Shown in pieces: positions 1 through 5,675 of a stretch of 6,060 bases of DNA (the first letter of the stretch is position 1; the number at the start of each line of letters is the position of its first letter). The DNA comes from Chloroflexota bacterium (GTDB taxonomy: Bacteria; Chloroflexota; Limnocylindria; Limnocylindrales; CSP1-4): the NCBI GenBank assembly GCA_021812735.1, contig JAKAMV010000639.1:1-6060 (forward strand), in the 5' to 3' direction. Below the pieces are notes generated by a model. The model did not search any database, was not told where the DNA came from, and saw only the letters and a program-made list of their open reading frames with translations. Both the position numbers and the translations under genes were made by a program.

Positions 1-793
1 AGACCGGCTGCGCGTTGGCCACGTCGGCGCCGAAGATCACGACCAGGTCGCTCTGCAGGACGTCCTTGTAGGACACCGTGGTCGCGCCCACGCCGAGCGC
101 CTTCTTGAGGCCGGCGGTGGACGGCGAATGGCACACGCGGGCCGCGTTGTCGATGTTGTTGGTGCCCAGGAAGCGGGCCACCTTCTGGGCGACGTAGTAG
201 ACCTCGTTGGTGATCCCGCGGCTGGTCAGGTAGAACGCGATCCGATCCGGGCCGGCGCGCCGGATGCGCCCGGCGACCAGCCCCAGCGCCTCGTCCCAGG
301 ACACCCGTCGGAAGCCCGGCTCGCCTCGCCTCCGGACCATGGGGTAGGCCAGCCGCCCCATGTCCCGCAGCTCGGCGCCGCTCATGTGCCGCAGCGACGC
401 CACGTCTGCCAGCCGCTGGTGGTCGAACGGGCGGGCCGTGTTGTACCTGAGCAGGCTCAGGCGGGTGGTGCAGAGATGGACGCTGTCCATGGTCCAGTCG
501 TGGAACCCGCTGACGCCGAGCGCGCAGCCGTCGCAGACGCCGTTCCGCAGGATCCGGAGCGCGTAGGGGAGGGCACGCCGGTTGTCCCACAGGGTCTCGG
601 CGATCTCCATGTAGTGGTTCGGTTTGAGCTCGCCGATGCCGTTCGGCTTCCAGCCCGCCCACAGCTCGGGGGCCACGAACCGGGGGCGCTTCGGGATGTG
701 CACGGGCAGGTGCGGCGAGCGATGCGCTGGCGCCGGAGCGGGCTCCGGGCCCGACGATCCCAGCGAGGACGACGACGATTCGTGGACGGCCAT
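1..793 (-). CDS. FdhF/YdeP-family molybdopterin oxidoreductase (formate dehydrogenase alpha-like), N-terminal part
   Basis: The gene runs off the left edge; 264 codons are visible from ATG at 793. The protein matches the FdhF/YdeP group of bis-molybdopterin guanine dinucleotide oxidoreductases, relatives of formate dehydrogenase H. After a Ser/Pro-rich leader of about 30 residues, an iron-sulfur segment has C87-x2-C90 and C108. No Cys stands at the usual fourth position (V94), which I believe is normal for this group. The run [14 protein letters not shown] (residues 212-225) aligns with the segment of formate dehydrogenase H that carries the metal-binding selenocysteine; C221 is coded by TGC, so this is a cysteine version. 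No Tat or Sec signal is visible, so it is probably cytoplasmic. The ATG lies one base after the fdhD stop, indicating translational coupling in one operon; FdhD is the activator such enzymes need. Formate as substrate is a guess: YdeP-like members have uncertain substrates and have been linked to acid resistance in E. coli. Confidence 0.9.
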   Translation of the reverse strand, partial: MAVHESSSSSLGSSGPEPAPAPAHRSPHLPVHIPKRPRFVAPELWAGWKPNGIGELKPNHYMEIAETLWDNRRALPYALRILRNGVCDGCALGVSGFHDWTMDSVHLCTTRLSLLRYNTARPFDHQRLADVASLRHMSGAELRDMGRLAYPMVRRRGEPGFRRVSWDEALGLVAGRIRRAGPDRIAFYLTSRGITNEVYYVAQKVARFLGTNNIDNAARVCHSPSTAGLKKALGVGATTVSYKDVLQSDLVVIFGADVANAQPV

Positions 794-794
794 G

Positions 795-1643
795 TCAGAC
801 CCCCAGCTCGATGCGCTCCGGATGCGCGTACACGTTGAACCCGTCGCCGCGGAGGAAGCCGACCAGCGTCATCCCCAGCCGGTCCGCGGCATCCACGGCC
901 AGGTCGGTCGGCGCCGACACGGCACAGGTGACGGGAATGCCGGCCATCGCGGCCTTCTGCACGATCTCGAAGCTGACCCGGCCGGAGACCATCAGCACCG
1001 ACCGGTGAAGCGGCAATCGGCCGGCGTCCAGCATCGCGCCGACCAGCTTGTCGAGCGCGTTGTGGCGCCCGACGTCCTCCCGCACGGCGGCCAGCCGGCC
1101 GAAGGTATCGAAGAGGCCGGCGGCGTGCAGTCCGCCGGTCGAATCGAACACCCGCTGTGCCGACCGCAGCGCGACGGGAAGCGAGAGGAGGGTGGCCCTC
1201 GCAACGGACGGTCCGACCGGGAGCCGCTCGCAGCGCGTCTCCACGGCGTCGAGCGACGCCTTCCCGCAGATGCCGCAGCTCGCGGAGGCGACGAAGTTGC
1301 GGGTGGCGGCAAGGGACGGGTCGAACCTGCGGGCCAGGCGGACCGTGACCACGTTGTCGGGACGCGCGACGGCCCCCGGGTCCCCGAGCTCGAAGCCGGT
1401 GAGGTCCCCGGGACCGAGCAGGCCCTCGGTCCAGAGGAATCCGGCCGCCAGCTCCTCGTCGTTGCCCGGCGTGCGCATGGTGACCGCGACCGGGACGGGA
1501 TCCTGGCCGGGGCCGGCCGCCCGGATCTCCATCGGCTCTTCGCCGGCAAGGTCGTCGTCGCGCGCGGACACGACCGAACCGCGGACGGCAAGCGTCCGGG
1601 TCTCGACGATGTCCCGGCTCGGCGAGGAAAGCTTGGCGTACAC
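795..1643 (-). CDS. fdhD: FdhD, sulfurtransferase for formate dehydrogenase molybdenum cofactor
   Basis: FdhD passes sulfur from the cysteine desulfurase IscS to the bis-MGD cofactor before it is inserted into formate dehydrogenase; it acts in the cytoplasm. Family signatures are in order: GEEPMEI (residues 34-40), [14 protein letters not shown] (61-74), the sulfur-carrying pair C123-x2-C126 in [19 protein letters not shown] (169-179), [15 protein letters not shown] (188-202) and [19 protein letters not shown] (220-238). With GTG at 1643 the product is 282 aa, close to E. coli FdhD. A GAGG box lies seven bases upstream of this GTG. The frame stays open far upstream, but that part has no homology and is antisense to other genes. 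There is no in-frame ATG before residue 38, which is already inside the conserved domain. It precedes the oxidoreductase gene by one base, and its start faces the DUF6457 gene across a 192-base spacer. The identity is secure; the exact start is probable. Confidence 0.95.
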   Translation of the reverse strand: MYAKLSSPSRDIVETRTLAVRGSVVSARDDDLAGEEPMEIRAAGPGQDPVPVAVTMRTPGNDEELAAGFLWTEGLLGPGDLTGFELGDPGAVARPDNVVTVRLARRFDPSLAATRNFVASASCGICGKASLDAVETRCERLPVGPSVARATLLSLPVALRSAQRVFDSTGGLHAAGLFDTFGRLAAVREDVGRHNALDKLVGAMLDAGRLPLHRSVLMVSGRVSFEIVQKAAMAGIPVTCAVSAPTDLAVDAADRLGMTLVGFLRGDGFNVYAHPERIELGV

Positions 1644-1725
1644 CGCGCTGCCTCGGGATGCATGGCCTGAGCGGGCAATCGGCTCAGTTGCGCCGCCGCC
1701 CCGGTCCGGGCGGTCGGTGAATTCG

Positions 1726-1731
1726 ACTATA
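1726..1731 (-). promoter_or_regulatory. possible -10 element of the fdhD operon
   Basis: Read on the minus strand this is TATAGT, five of six matches to TATAAT, in a short AT-rich island within very GC-rich DNA. It would give a leader of roughly 75 bases before the fdhD GTG. No convincing -35 box is seen at the proper spacing (ACGCGC at 1749-1754), so it would need an activator or an alternative sigma factor. The same island could also serve the plus-strand gene (TATAGC at 1728-1733). This is suggestive only. Confidence 0.3.
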
Positions 1732-1738
1732 GCCCTAT

Positions 1739-1752
1739 GCGCATGAATGCGC
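1739..1752. repeat. perfect 14-base dyad between fdhD and the DUF6457 gene (possible operator)
   Basis: GCGCAT, a GA spacer, then ATGCGC form a perfect inverted repeat with 6-base arms. It can be extended to 1737-1754 with one T/G mismatch and one further pair. It sits in the divergent spacer, immediately upstream of the possible fdhD -10 element, where a dimeric regulator would block or recruit polymerase. The spacer is too small for a good RNA hairpin loop, which favours a DNA-binding site over a terminator. No regulator gene is present in the window to pair with it. Confidence 0.4.
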
Positions 1753-1820
1753 GTGCGAGGCCCTTGCCGCACAATCGTCTCGATCACGCGAGGAGGCCGA
1801 GCGGCCTGCCCGCAGCACCT

Positions 1821-1828
1821 GGGGGTGA
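1821..1828 (+). promoter_or_regulatory. ribosome binding site of the DUF6457 gene
   Basis: GGGGGTGA ends seven bases before ATG at 1836. It decides the start of the DUF6457 gene in favour of 1836 over the in-frame ATGs at 1737 and 1743, which have no such site and would add a basic, low-complexity leader of about 33 residues. Confidence 0.65.
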
Positions 1829-1835
1829 CGCTCAG

Positions 1836-2159
1836 ATGGACGCGCGTCCCGATACGACGAACGGAGTGAGCCTGGACGCCTGGCTGGCGATCCTGCGCGC
1901 CGTGCCCGAGCTCGCCGCCGTCGAGGTGACCCGCGACGAGCAGCGCGCGCTGCTGGACCTGACGCGCGTGGCGGCGCACCGCAGCGAGCGGGTCGCGGCG
2001 CCCATCACCGCGTACCTCGCGGGCCTCGTGATGGCGTCGGCCGATCCGGCGCAGCGGGCGGAGCGGATCCGCGGCCTCGCGGACGTGCTCGACTCGGACG
2101 AGCGGGGGGGCCCGGCGGGACAGGCGCCGGGTCCGAGGGCGTCGTCTCCGGGGGCGTGA
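1836..2159 (+). CDS. DUF6457 domain protein, molybdenum-cofactor associated
   Basis: This is a small protein of 107 aa, soluble and mostly helical. The core LDAWLAILRAVPELAAVEV, then DEQRALLDLTRVAAHRSERVAAPITAYLAGLVM, fits DUF6457: an aromatic-containing first helix, a 'LLDL' helix, and the conserved H-R-x-E-R-x-A-A-P-x-T-x-Y-L-A-G stretch (about residues 49-64). The domain ends near residue 90; the last 17 or so residues (GGPAGQAPGPRASSPGA) look unstructured. No catalytic residues are known to me. From memory, in actinobacteria this domain is found beside FdhD or fused to MobA-type guanylyltransferases, so a role in cofactor maturation or delivery is reasonable here, where it is divergent from fdhD. 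The 3' end overlaps the opposite-strand membrane-protein gene by 155 bases; the domain itself lies partly within that overlap. The gene is likely real; its function is inferred from the neighbourhood only. Confidence 0.75.
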   Translation: MDARPDTTNGVSLDAWLAILRAVPELAAVEVTRDEQRALLDLTRVAAHRSERVAAPITAYLAGLVMASADPAQRAERIRGLADVLDSDERGGPAGQAPGPRASSPGA

Positions 2160-2541
2160 ACTCCACCACCAGCACCGCTTCGGGGCGGACCCGGTTGTAC
2201 GCGCCCGCGAGCAGTCCGCCCAGCAGCGCGCCGAGCACCGCGACGATGAGTCCGCCGGCCAGCGACAACCCCGCCACCACCAGGTACCAGAGCCGGCCGA
2301 CGCTCTCCAGCGCACCGCCCTGGTCGCCGAGCGGGAGGAGGTTGGCCCCGATCCCGTACGTCGTGGTGAGCTCGTGTTCCCAGCCGGCCAGCGCGCCCGC
2401 GAACCACGCCAGGACGGCCCCCAGGATCGCGCCGAGCACCAGGCCGTGGGCGAACCCGACCAGCGCACCGGCCCGCATCGCCCCGGCGACGGATACCCCG
2501 CCGAGCCGCCCGCGGAGAAGATGCGGCCGTTCCGCGCTCAC
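2005..2541 (-). CDS. two-helix membrane protein of unknown function, DUF3566-like layout
   Basis: The product is 178 aa starting with GTG, whose GTGA overlaps the stop of the upstream hydrolase gene, so it is translationally coupled to it. There are two strongly hydrophobic helices, about residues 23-53 and 84-114, separated by a loop of about 30 residues that should lie outside the cell if the N-terminus is inside. The second helix is followed by AYNRVRPEAVLVVEF (114-128), resembling the 'YN ... VEV' end of the actinobacterial DUF3566 membrane domain; I offer that only as a resemblance. From residue 129 on the protein is a Pro/Arg-rich, probably disordered tail of about 50 residues. That tail is antisense to the DUF6457 gene and may be longer than the native one if the run of C (seven G on the plus strand, 2104-2110) hides a length error. 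The membrane topology is well supported; the function is unknown. Confidence 0.7.
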   Translation of the reverse strand: MSAERPHLLRGRLGGVSVAGAMRAGALVGFAHGLVLGAILGAVLAWFAGALAGWEHELTTTYGIGANLLPLGDQGGALESVGRLWYLVVAGLSLAGGLIVAVLGALLGGLLAGAYNRVRPEAVLVVEFTPPETTPSDPAPVPPGPPARPSRARPRGRGSAPPAAPDRPTPSRGPRGTR

Positions 2542-4766
2542 CGGCGTTGCCCCGGCGAGGGACCGCCCGCGAGGCCGGGACGTGCCATCGCCGGGTTCCC
2601 GGCCCGGACCGCGAGGATGAGCGCGCCGGCGAGCACGAGGGCCGCGAACCCCAGCCCGAACGCGAGATACACCAGCAGCAGCGAGACGCCCGCGTAGCTG
2701 GCCGACCCGGCGGGCGGCTCCTGCTCCGCGACTGCCCGGTCATCGGGAGCCGGCTGGTCGCTGGGCCGGGTGACCGACGCGAACAGCGACGCGGCCGCCG
2801 CCGCCGCAGGCCGAGGCGAGCCGTCGGGCGCGAACAGCCCGAACTGCTCGATGGCGAGCGATGGCTGCATCGTGAAGTAGTCGTCGAGCGTCCACCAGAC
2901 CATCGCCGACACATATCCCCCAGCGTGGTTCGTCGCCCGCGCGGCGAGCTGGCCGCCGGTCTCCTCCATGATGCGGACCTGCCTGGCGGGACCGTCGGGC
3001 GGGTCCGCCCAGGTGCCGAACTCCAGGATCGCGAGGGGTTGCTCGGGGAAACGCCGGTGCGCCGCCACGAGCGCGTCGCGCGTCCCGCCGGCGGGCTCGG
3101 CCCCGTAGAACACGCCGTGGTAGAAGGTGAAGCCGGCGACGTCGAGCGATGCGGAGGTGGACGACCCGGGATCGAAGGCGTAGTCCGCCTGCCCGACGAG
3201 CCGGCTGGGGTCCAGGGCGTGGAGCAGGTCGCGGAGCCGCTCCAGCGCGGAGGCCTGCACCGGGCCGCCCGTCGACTCGTTCGTCAGCCCGTAGAACATC
3301 ACCGACGGGTGGTCCATATCGCGAAGGACCATCTCCCGGAGCATCTGCTGCGGGATCCCCCGTTTCATCGCGATCGTGAGCGCCAGCGAGGGGTAGTGGC
3401 TCAGCGGGAGCTCCTCCCAGGCGGCGAGCCCCAGCCGGTCGGCCAGCATCAGGATCGCGGGCTCCGCCGGCAGGTGCCCGGTCCGCAGGAGGGTGGCGCC
3501 GACCCGCTGCGCTCGTCGAAGCGCGGCCAGGGCCGATGCCGGCGTGGCGAGAGGGCGCGCCGACACCGCCCTCCCGTCGGGGCCCAGGATGAGCTCCTGG
3601 TCCTGGATCGCGACCCCCGCCAGCGTCGTGGGCGTGCCGTTCAGCAGGAGCCGCGGGGCGGTCCGGTCCACCTCGATCTGCCGCAGCCCGAACGATTCCA
3701 TGAGCTCGTCGGCGGAGCCTCCCGCGGTGACCGTGACACGGGCCACGTACAGCCGTGGAGCGCCGATGCCCCAGCGGCTCGGCTCGGTGACGGGCAGGTC
3801 GCCGGCCAGCACGCGCACCGCCCCGGGTGCCAGCGTCCCGGTCACCAGGGTGCGTACCGCCACCGGCACGGCGCTCGCCGGAACCATGGCGCGCGGGTCC
3901 GGGTCGAGGATGTTGCCCGCGTCGACCACGCCCGGCAGGAAGGCGATCTCCACCTGCCCGGCAGCGGGTTCGCGCCCGCGGTTCTGCACGACGATCGACA
4001 CGCTGGCGCCGCCGGTCCCAGGGATGACGTCCGCCCTCGCCGCAGCGACCGGAGCGCTTGCCTCGATCCAGGCGGGCTGGACGATGCCACCGAAGTTCCA
4101 CCAGTCGGCCAGCCCCCACGGCATCACGTCCATCCGGGTGCCCCAGGCCGGGACGTCCACCCTGAGCGCGAGGACGTGGGTGGCGCCGGCACGCGCGATC
4201 CGCTCGATCGGGAACGCGAACGGTGTCGCCCCGCCCTCGTGGTAGCCCAGCCAGTGGCCGTCCAGCCACACGTCGGCGACGTAGTTGACCGCGTCGAACT
4301 TCAGGGTGATGGCCGACCCCGCCCAGGCGGCGGGGATTGCGAACGAGCGCCGGTACCACGCGCCACCGCCGGCGCGATCGGGTGGTGGGTCGAAGCTGCC
4401 GGGCACGTCCACGCTGGCCCAGGACCGGTCGTCGTAGCCGGCGAGCTGCCGGCCCTGTGCCTCCCGCTCGATGGCCGCGAGGGACGTCTCCCGGTCGGCC
4501 ATGGACAGTGTCGTGTCGAGCACCAGGCGCTCGACCCGCCACGCCCCCGACAGGTCGATGCGCGGCCGCGGCTGATAGTCGAAGCTCGGGACGGGGATGC
4601 CGTCCTGCATGGCGACGGAGGAACCCGCGACGTCGACGACGGAAAGCGTGGGCGCGAGCGAACCCGTCGGAGGCGACGGGACGCAGCCCGAGACGGCCAG
4701 CGGGACAAGGATCCCGCAGGCAAGCGTCAGCGCGACCCGCGCTCGACCGAGCGCCCCGGCCCTCAC
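2538..4766 (-). CDS. glycoside hydrolase family 2 lipoprotein with C-terminal membrane helix
   Basis: This 742-aa protein is a retaining beta-glycosidase acting outside the cytoplasmic membrane. It starts at GTG 4766 behind GGAGGGTGG. Residues 1-27 form a lipoprotein signal (basic n-region, hydrophobic core, lipobox VSGC) with lipidation at C28. The GH2 sugar-binding jelly roll spans about 68-235 (DLSGAWRV; AWYRRSF; YVADVWLDGHWLGYHEGG), an Ig-like domain about 238-362, and the catalytic barrel about 370-660. In the barrel are LLRTGHLP (427-433), the acid/base E497 in GLTNES, the probable nucleophile E582 in AILEFG, and WWTLDDY (624-630). The 85-residue gap between the two glutamates fits the family (E. 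coli GusA has about 91). A hydrophobic helix at about 691-720 and a short basic tail follow, so the enzyme seems anchored at both ends. The substrate cannot be told; glucuronidase- or galactosidase-like activity is possible. It shares a 4-base overlap with the membrane-protein gene downstream. The frame is open further upstream, but that part is antisense to the kinase gene. Confidence 0.88.
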   Translation of the reverse strand: MRAGALGRARVALTLACGILVPLAVSGCVPSPPTGSLAPTLSVVDVAGSSVAMQDGIPVPSFDYQPRPRIDLSGAWRVERLVLDTTLSMADRETSLAAIEREAQGRQLAGYDDRSWASVDVPGSFDPPPDRAGGGAWYRRSFAIPAAWAGSAITLKFDAVNYVADVWLDGHWLGYHEGGATPFAFPIERIARAGATHVLALRVDVPAWGTRMDVMPWGLADWWNFGGIVQPAWIEASAPVAAARADVIPGTGGASVSIVVQNRGREPAAGQVEIAFLPGVVDAGNILDPDPRAMVPASAVPVAVRTLVTGTLAPGAVRVLAGDLPVTEPSRWGIGAPRLYVARVTVTAGGSADELMESFGLRQIEVDRTAPRLLLNGTPTTLAGVAIQDQELILGPDGRAVSARPLATPASALAALRRAQRVGATLLRTGHLPAEPAILMLADRLGLAAWEELPLSHYPSLALTIAMKRGIPQQMLREMVLRDMDHPSVMFYGLTNESTGGPVQASALERLRDLLHALDPSRLVGQADYAFDPGSSTSASLDVAGFTFYHGVFYGAEPAGGTRDALVAAHRRFPEQPLAILEFGTWADPPDGPARQVRIMEETGGQLAARATNHAGGYVSAMVWWTLDDYFTMQPSLAIEQFGLFAPDGSPRPAAAAAASLFASVTRPSDQPAPDDRAVAEQEPPAGSASYAGVSLLLVYLAFGLGFAALVLAGALILAVRAGNPAMARPGLAGGPSPGQRR

Positions 4767-4775
4767 TGTCTTTTG

Positions 4776-4784
4776 CCACCCTCC
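4776..4784 (-). promoter_or_regulatory. ribosome binding site of the GH2 gene
   Basis: On the minus strand this reads GGAGGGTGG, nine bases before GTG at 4766. It fixes the start just ahead of the lipoprotein signal peptide and argues against the ATG and GTG codons further upstream in the same frame. Confidence 0.65.
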
Positions 4785-4827
4785 GGCGTCGCCTGCCGTC
4801 ACGAACGGGTCGGCACAGCCAGCCCGA

Positions 4828-4856
4828 ATCATGATCCTGGCGTGCGCTCCCGTCAG
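4828..4856 (-). promoter_or_regulatory. possible sigma70-type promoter of the GH2 gene
   Basis: On the minus strand CTGACG (4856-4851) and CATGAT (4833-4828) are separated by 17 bases; each matches four of six positions of TTGACA and TATAAT. Transcription would begin near 4820, leaving a leader of about 50 bases with the GGAGGGTGG site. The -10 lies inside the palindrome ATCATGAT (4828-4835). The match is moderate and the local alternatives are worse. Confidence 0.4.
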
Positions 4857-4870
4857 GGCCGACCGGCCCT
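4855..4870. repeat. GC-rich inverted repeat in the GH2/kinase divergent spacer
   Basis: AGGGCC, loop GACC, then GGCCCT make a perfect repeat with 6-base arms. It overlaps the edge of the proposed GH2 -35 box and falls where a -35 region of the kinase promoter would be. It could be an operator shared by both directions or chance in GC-rich DNA; it is not followed by a T run in either direction, so it is not an obvious terminator. Confidence 0.3.
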
Positions 4871-4883
4871 CGCGACCAGCTTC

Positions 4884-4889
4884 TAGACT
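4884..4889 (+). promoter_or_regulatory. -10 element of the HipA-like kinase gene, probable leaderless transcript
   Basis: TAGACT fits the TANNNT pattern and ends six bases before GTG at 4896, the usual distance from a -10 box to the transcription start. No Shine-Dalgarno sequence precedes the GTG: the preceding bases are CTTGGCCC. Together this suggests transcription starts at or next to the GTG and the message is leaderless, as is frequent in actinobacteria and some other high-GC phyla. No good -35 box is seen. Confidence 0.55.
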
Positions 4890-4895
4890 TGGCCC

Positions 4896-5675
4896 GTGAT
4901 CCGCACCGTGACCGCCACCCGCTACGTCGCGCCGCTCCGCGAGGGCGGGTCGCTGCCCGCGATCGTCGAGGCCGACGACGACGGCCTGTACGTGGCGAAG
5001 TTCCGGGGGGCCGGGCACGGGGCGAAGGCGCTCGTCGCCGAGATCGTCGCCGGCGAGATCGGCCGCGCGCTGGGGTTGCTGGTGCCGGATATCGTCCTGG
5101 TCGACCTGGACCCGGCGCTCGCGGCCGGAGAGCCGGACCCGGAGATCCAGGAGCTGCTCCAGCGCAGCGCGGGCCGCAACGTGGGCCTGGACTTCCTGCC
5201 GGGGGCGCTCGGCTTCGACCCCGCGGCCGGCTTCGTGCCGGACCCCGGGCTGGCCGCCGACGTGGTGTGGTTCGACGCGCTCGTCACCAACGTCGACCGA
5301 ACGGCCCGCAACACCAACCTGCTGGTGTGGCACCGCCGGCTCTGGCTCATCGACCACGGCTCGGCGCTGTACATCCACCACACCTGGCGGAACCCGGGCG
5401 AGCATGCCGTCCGGCCGTTCCCCCAGAGCCGGGACCACGTCCTGCTGCCCTACGCGGGTTCCATCGCGGAGGCGGACGAGCGGCTCGCGCCCCGGATCGA
5501 CGCCGAGCTGCTCGCCTCGATCCTGGCCATGGTGCCCGACGAATGGCTGGCGCCCGAAGCCGGCCTGGAGGACGCCGATGCGCACCGGCGGGCCTACCTG
5601 GACTACCTGCAGCGCCGTCTGGCCGCGCCGCGTCACTTCGTGGAGGAGGCGGACGGTGCCCGCATCGCCGCGTAG
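4896..5675 (+). CDS. short HipA-family kinase
   Basis: This 259-aa protein has the kinase core of HipA-type Ser/Thr kinases but is much shorter than E. coli HipA (about 440 aa), lacking most of its N-terminal part. Visible motifs are LYVAKF with the putative ATP-binding K35, a following helix with E49 and E54, the catalytic loop FDALVTNVDRTARNTNLL (residues 126-143) with D134 as probable catalytic base and N139 as a metal ligand, and LIDHG (151-155) with D153 in the place of the DFG aspartate. All residues expected for an active kinase are therefore present. The remainder (about 156-259) is helical and has no motif I know. HipA kinases can act as toxins by phosphorylating targets such as glutamyl-tRNA synthetase, but here no HipB-like gene precedes it; the gene is divergent from a hydrolase and overlaps a DUF3037 gene by 20 bases. 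From memory, this kinase/DUF3037 pairing recurs in other bacteria. The target is unknown. GTG is the start, apparently leaderless. Confidence 0.85.
   Translation: MIRTVTATRYVAPLREGGSLPAIVEADDDGLYVAKFRGAGHGAKALVAEIVAGEIGRALGLLVPDIVLVDLDPALAAGEPDPEIQELLQRSAGRNVGLDFLPGALGFDPAAGFVPDPGLAADVVWFDALVTNVDRTARNTNLLVWHRRLWLIDHGSALYIHHTWRNPGEHAVRPFPQSRDHVLLPYAGSIAEADERLAPRIDAELLASILAMVPDEWLAPEAGLEDADAHRRAYLDYLQRRLAAPRHFVEEADGARIAA
5642..5649 (+). promoter_or_regulatory. ribosome binding site of the DUF3037 gene
   Basis: GGAGGAGG lies inside the end of the kinase gene, six bases before GTG at 5656. It supports a start that overlaps the kinase stop by 20 bases and implies translation of both genes from one message, in contrast to the leaderless first gene. 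Confidence 0.75.

Noticed and set aside
129..134. Possible selenocysteine codon in the FdhF-like gene
   Set aside because: The residue at the metal-ligand position (C221, about position 131-133) is coded by TGC, and no in-frame TGA is present in the visible 264 codons.
128..1746. Several plus-strand open frames opposite the oxidoreductase and fdhD
   Set aside because: Translations are low-complexity and match no family, while the minus strand encodes two clear proteins.
1737..1835. Earlier in-frame ATG starts (1737 and 1743) for the DUF6457 gene
   Set aside because: They would put the start on the dyad, lack a ribosome binding site and add a basic unstructured leader; ATG 1836 has GGGGGTGA in place.
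1644..2468. Upstream extension of the fdhD frame to give a protein of 557 aa
   Set aside because: The extra part has no family resemblance, is Arg/Pro-rich, and is antisense to the DUF6457 gene and out of frame with the membrane-protein gene; FdhD is about 280 aa.
4855..4870. Inverted repeat as a transcription terminator
   Set aside because: It lies between two divergent starts, has a short stem and no T run on either side.
2547..4886. Long plus-strand open frame (779 aa) opposite the GH2 gene
   Set aside because: It is a mirror frame caused by extreme GC codon bias; its composition (Arg, Gly, Pro, His) has no recognisable domain and the GH2 gene explains the region.
4767..5636. Upstream extension of the GH2 frame to 1032 aa
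   Set aside because: It lies antisense to the HipA-like kinase, would bury the lipoprotein signal inside the protein, and a Shine-Dalgarno site and GTG sit just before that signal.
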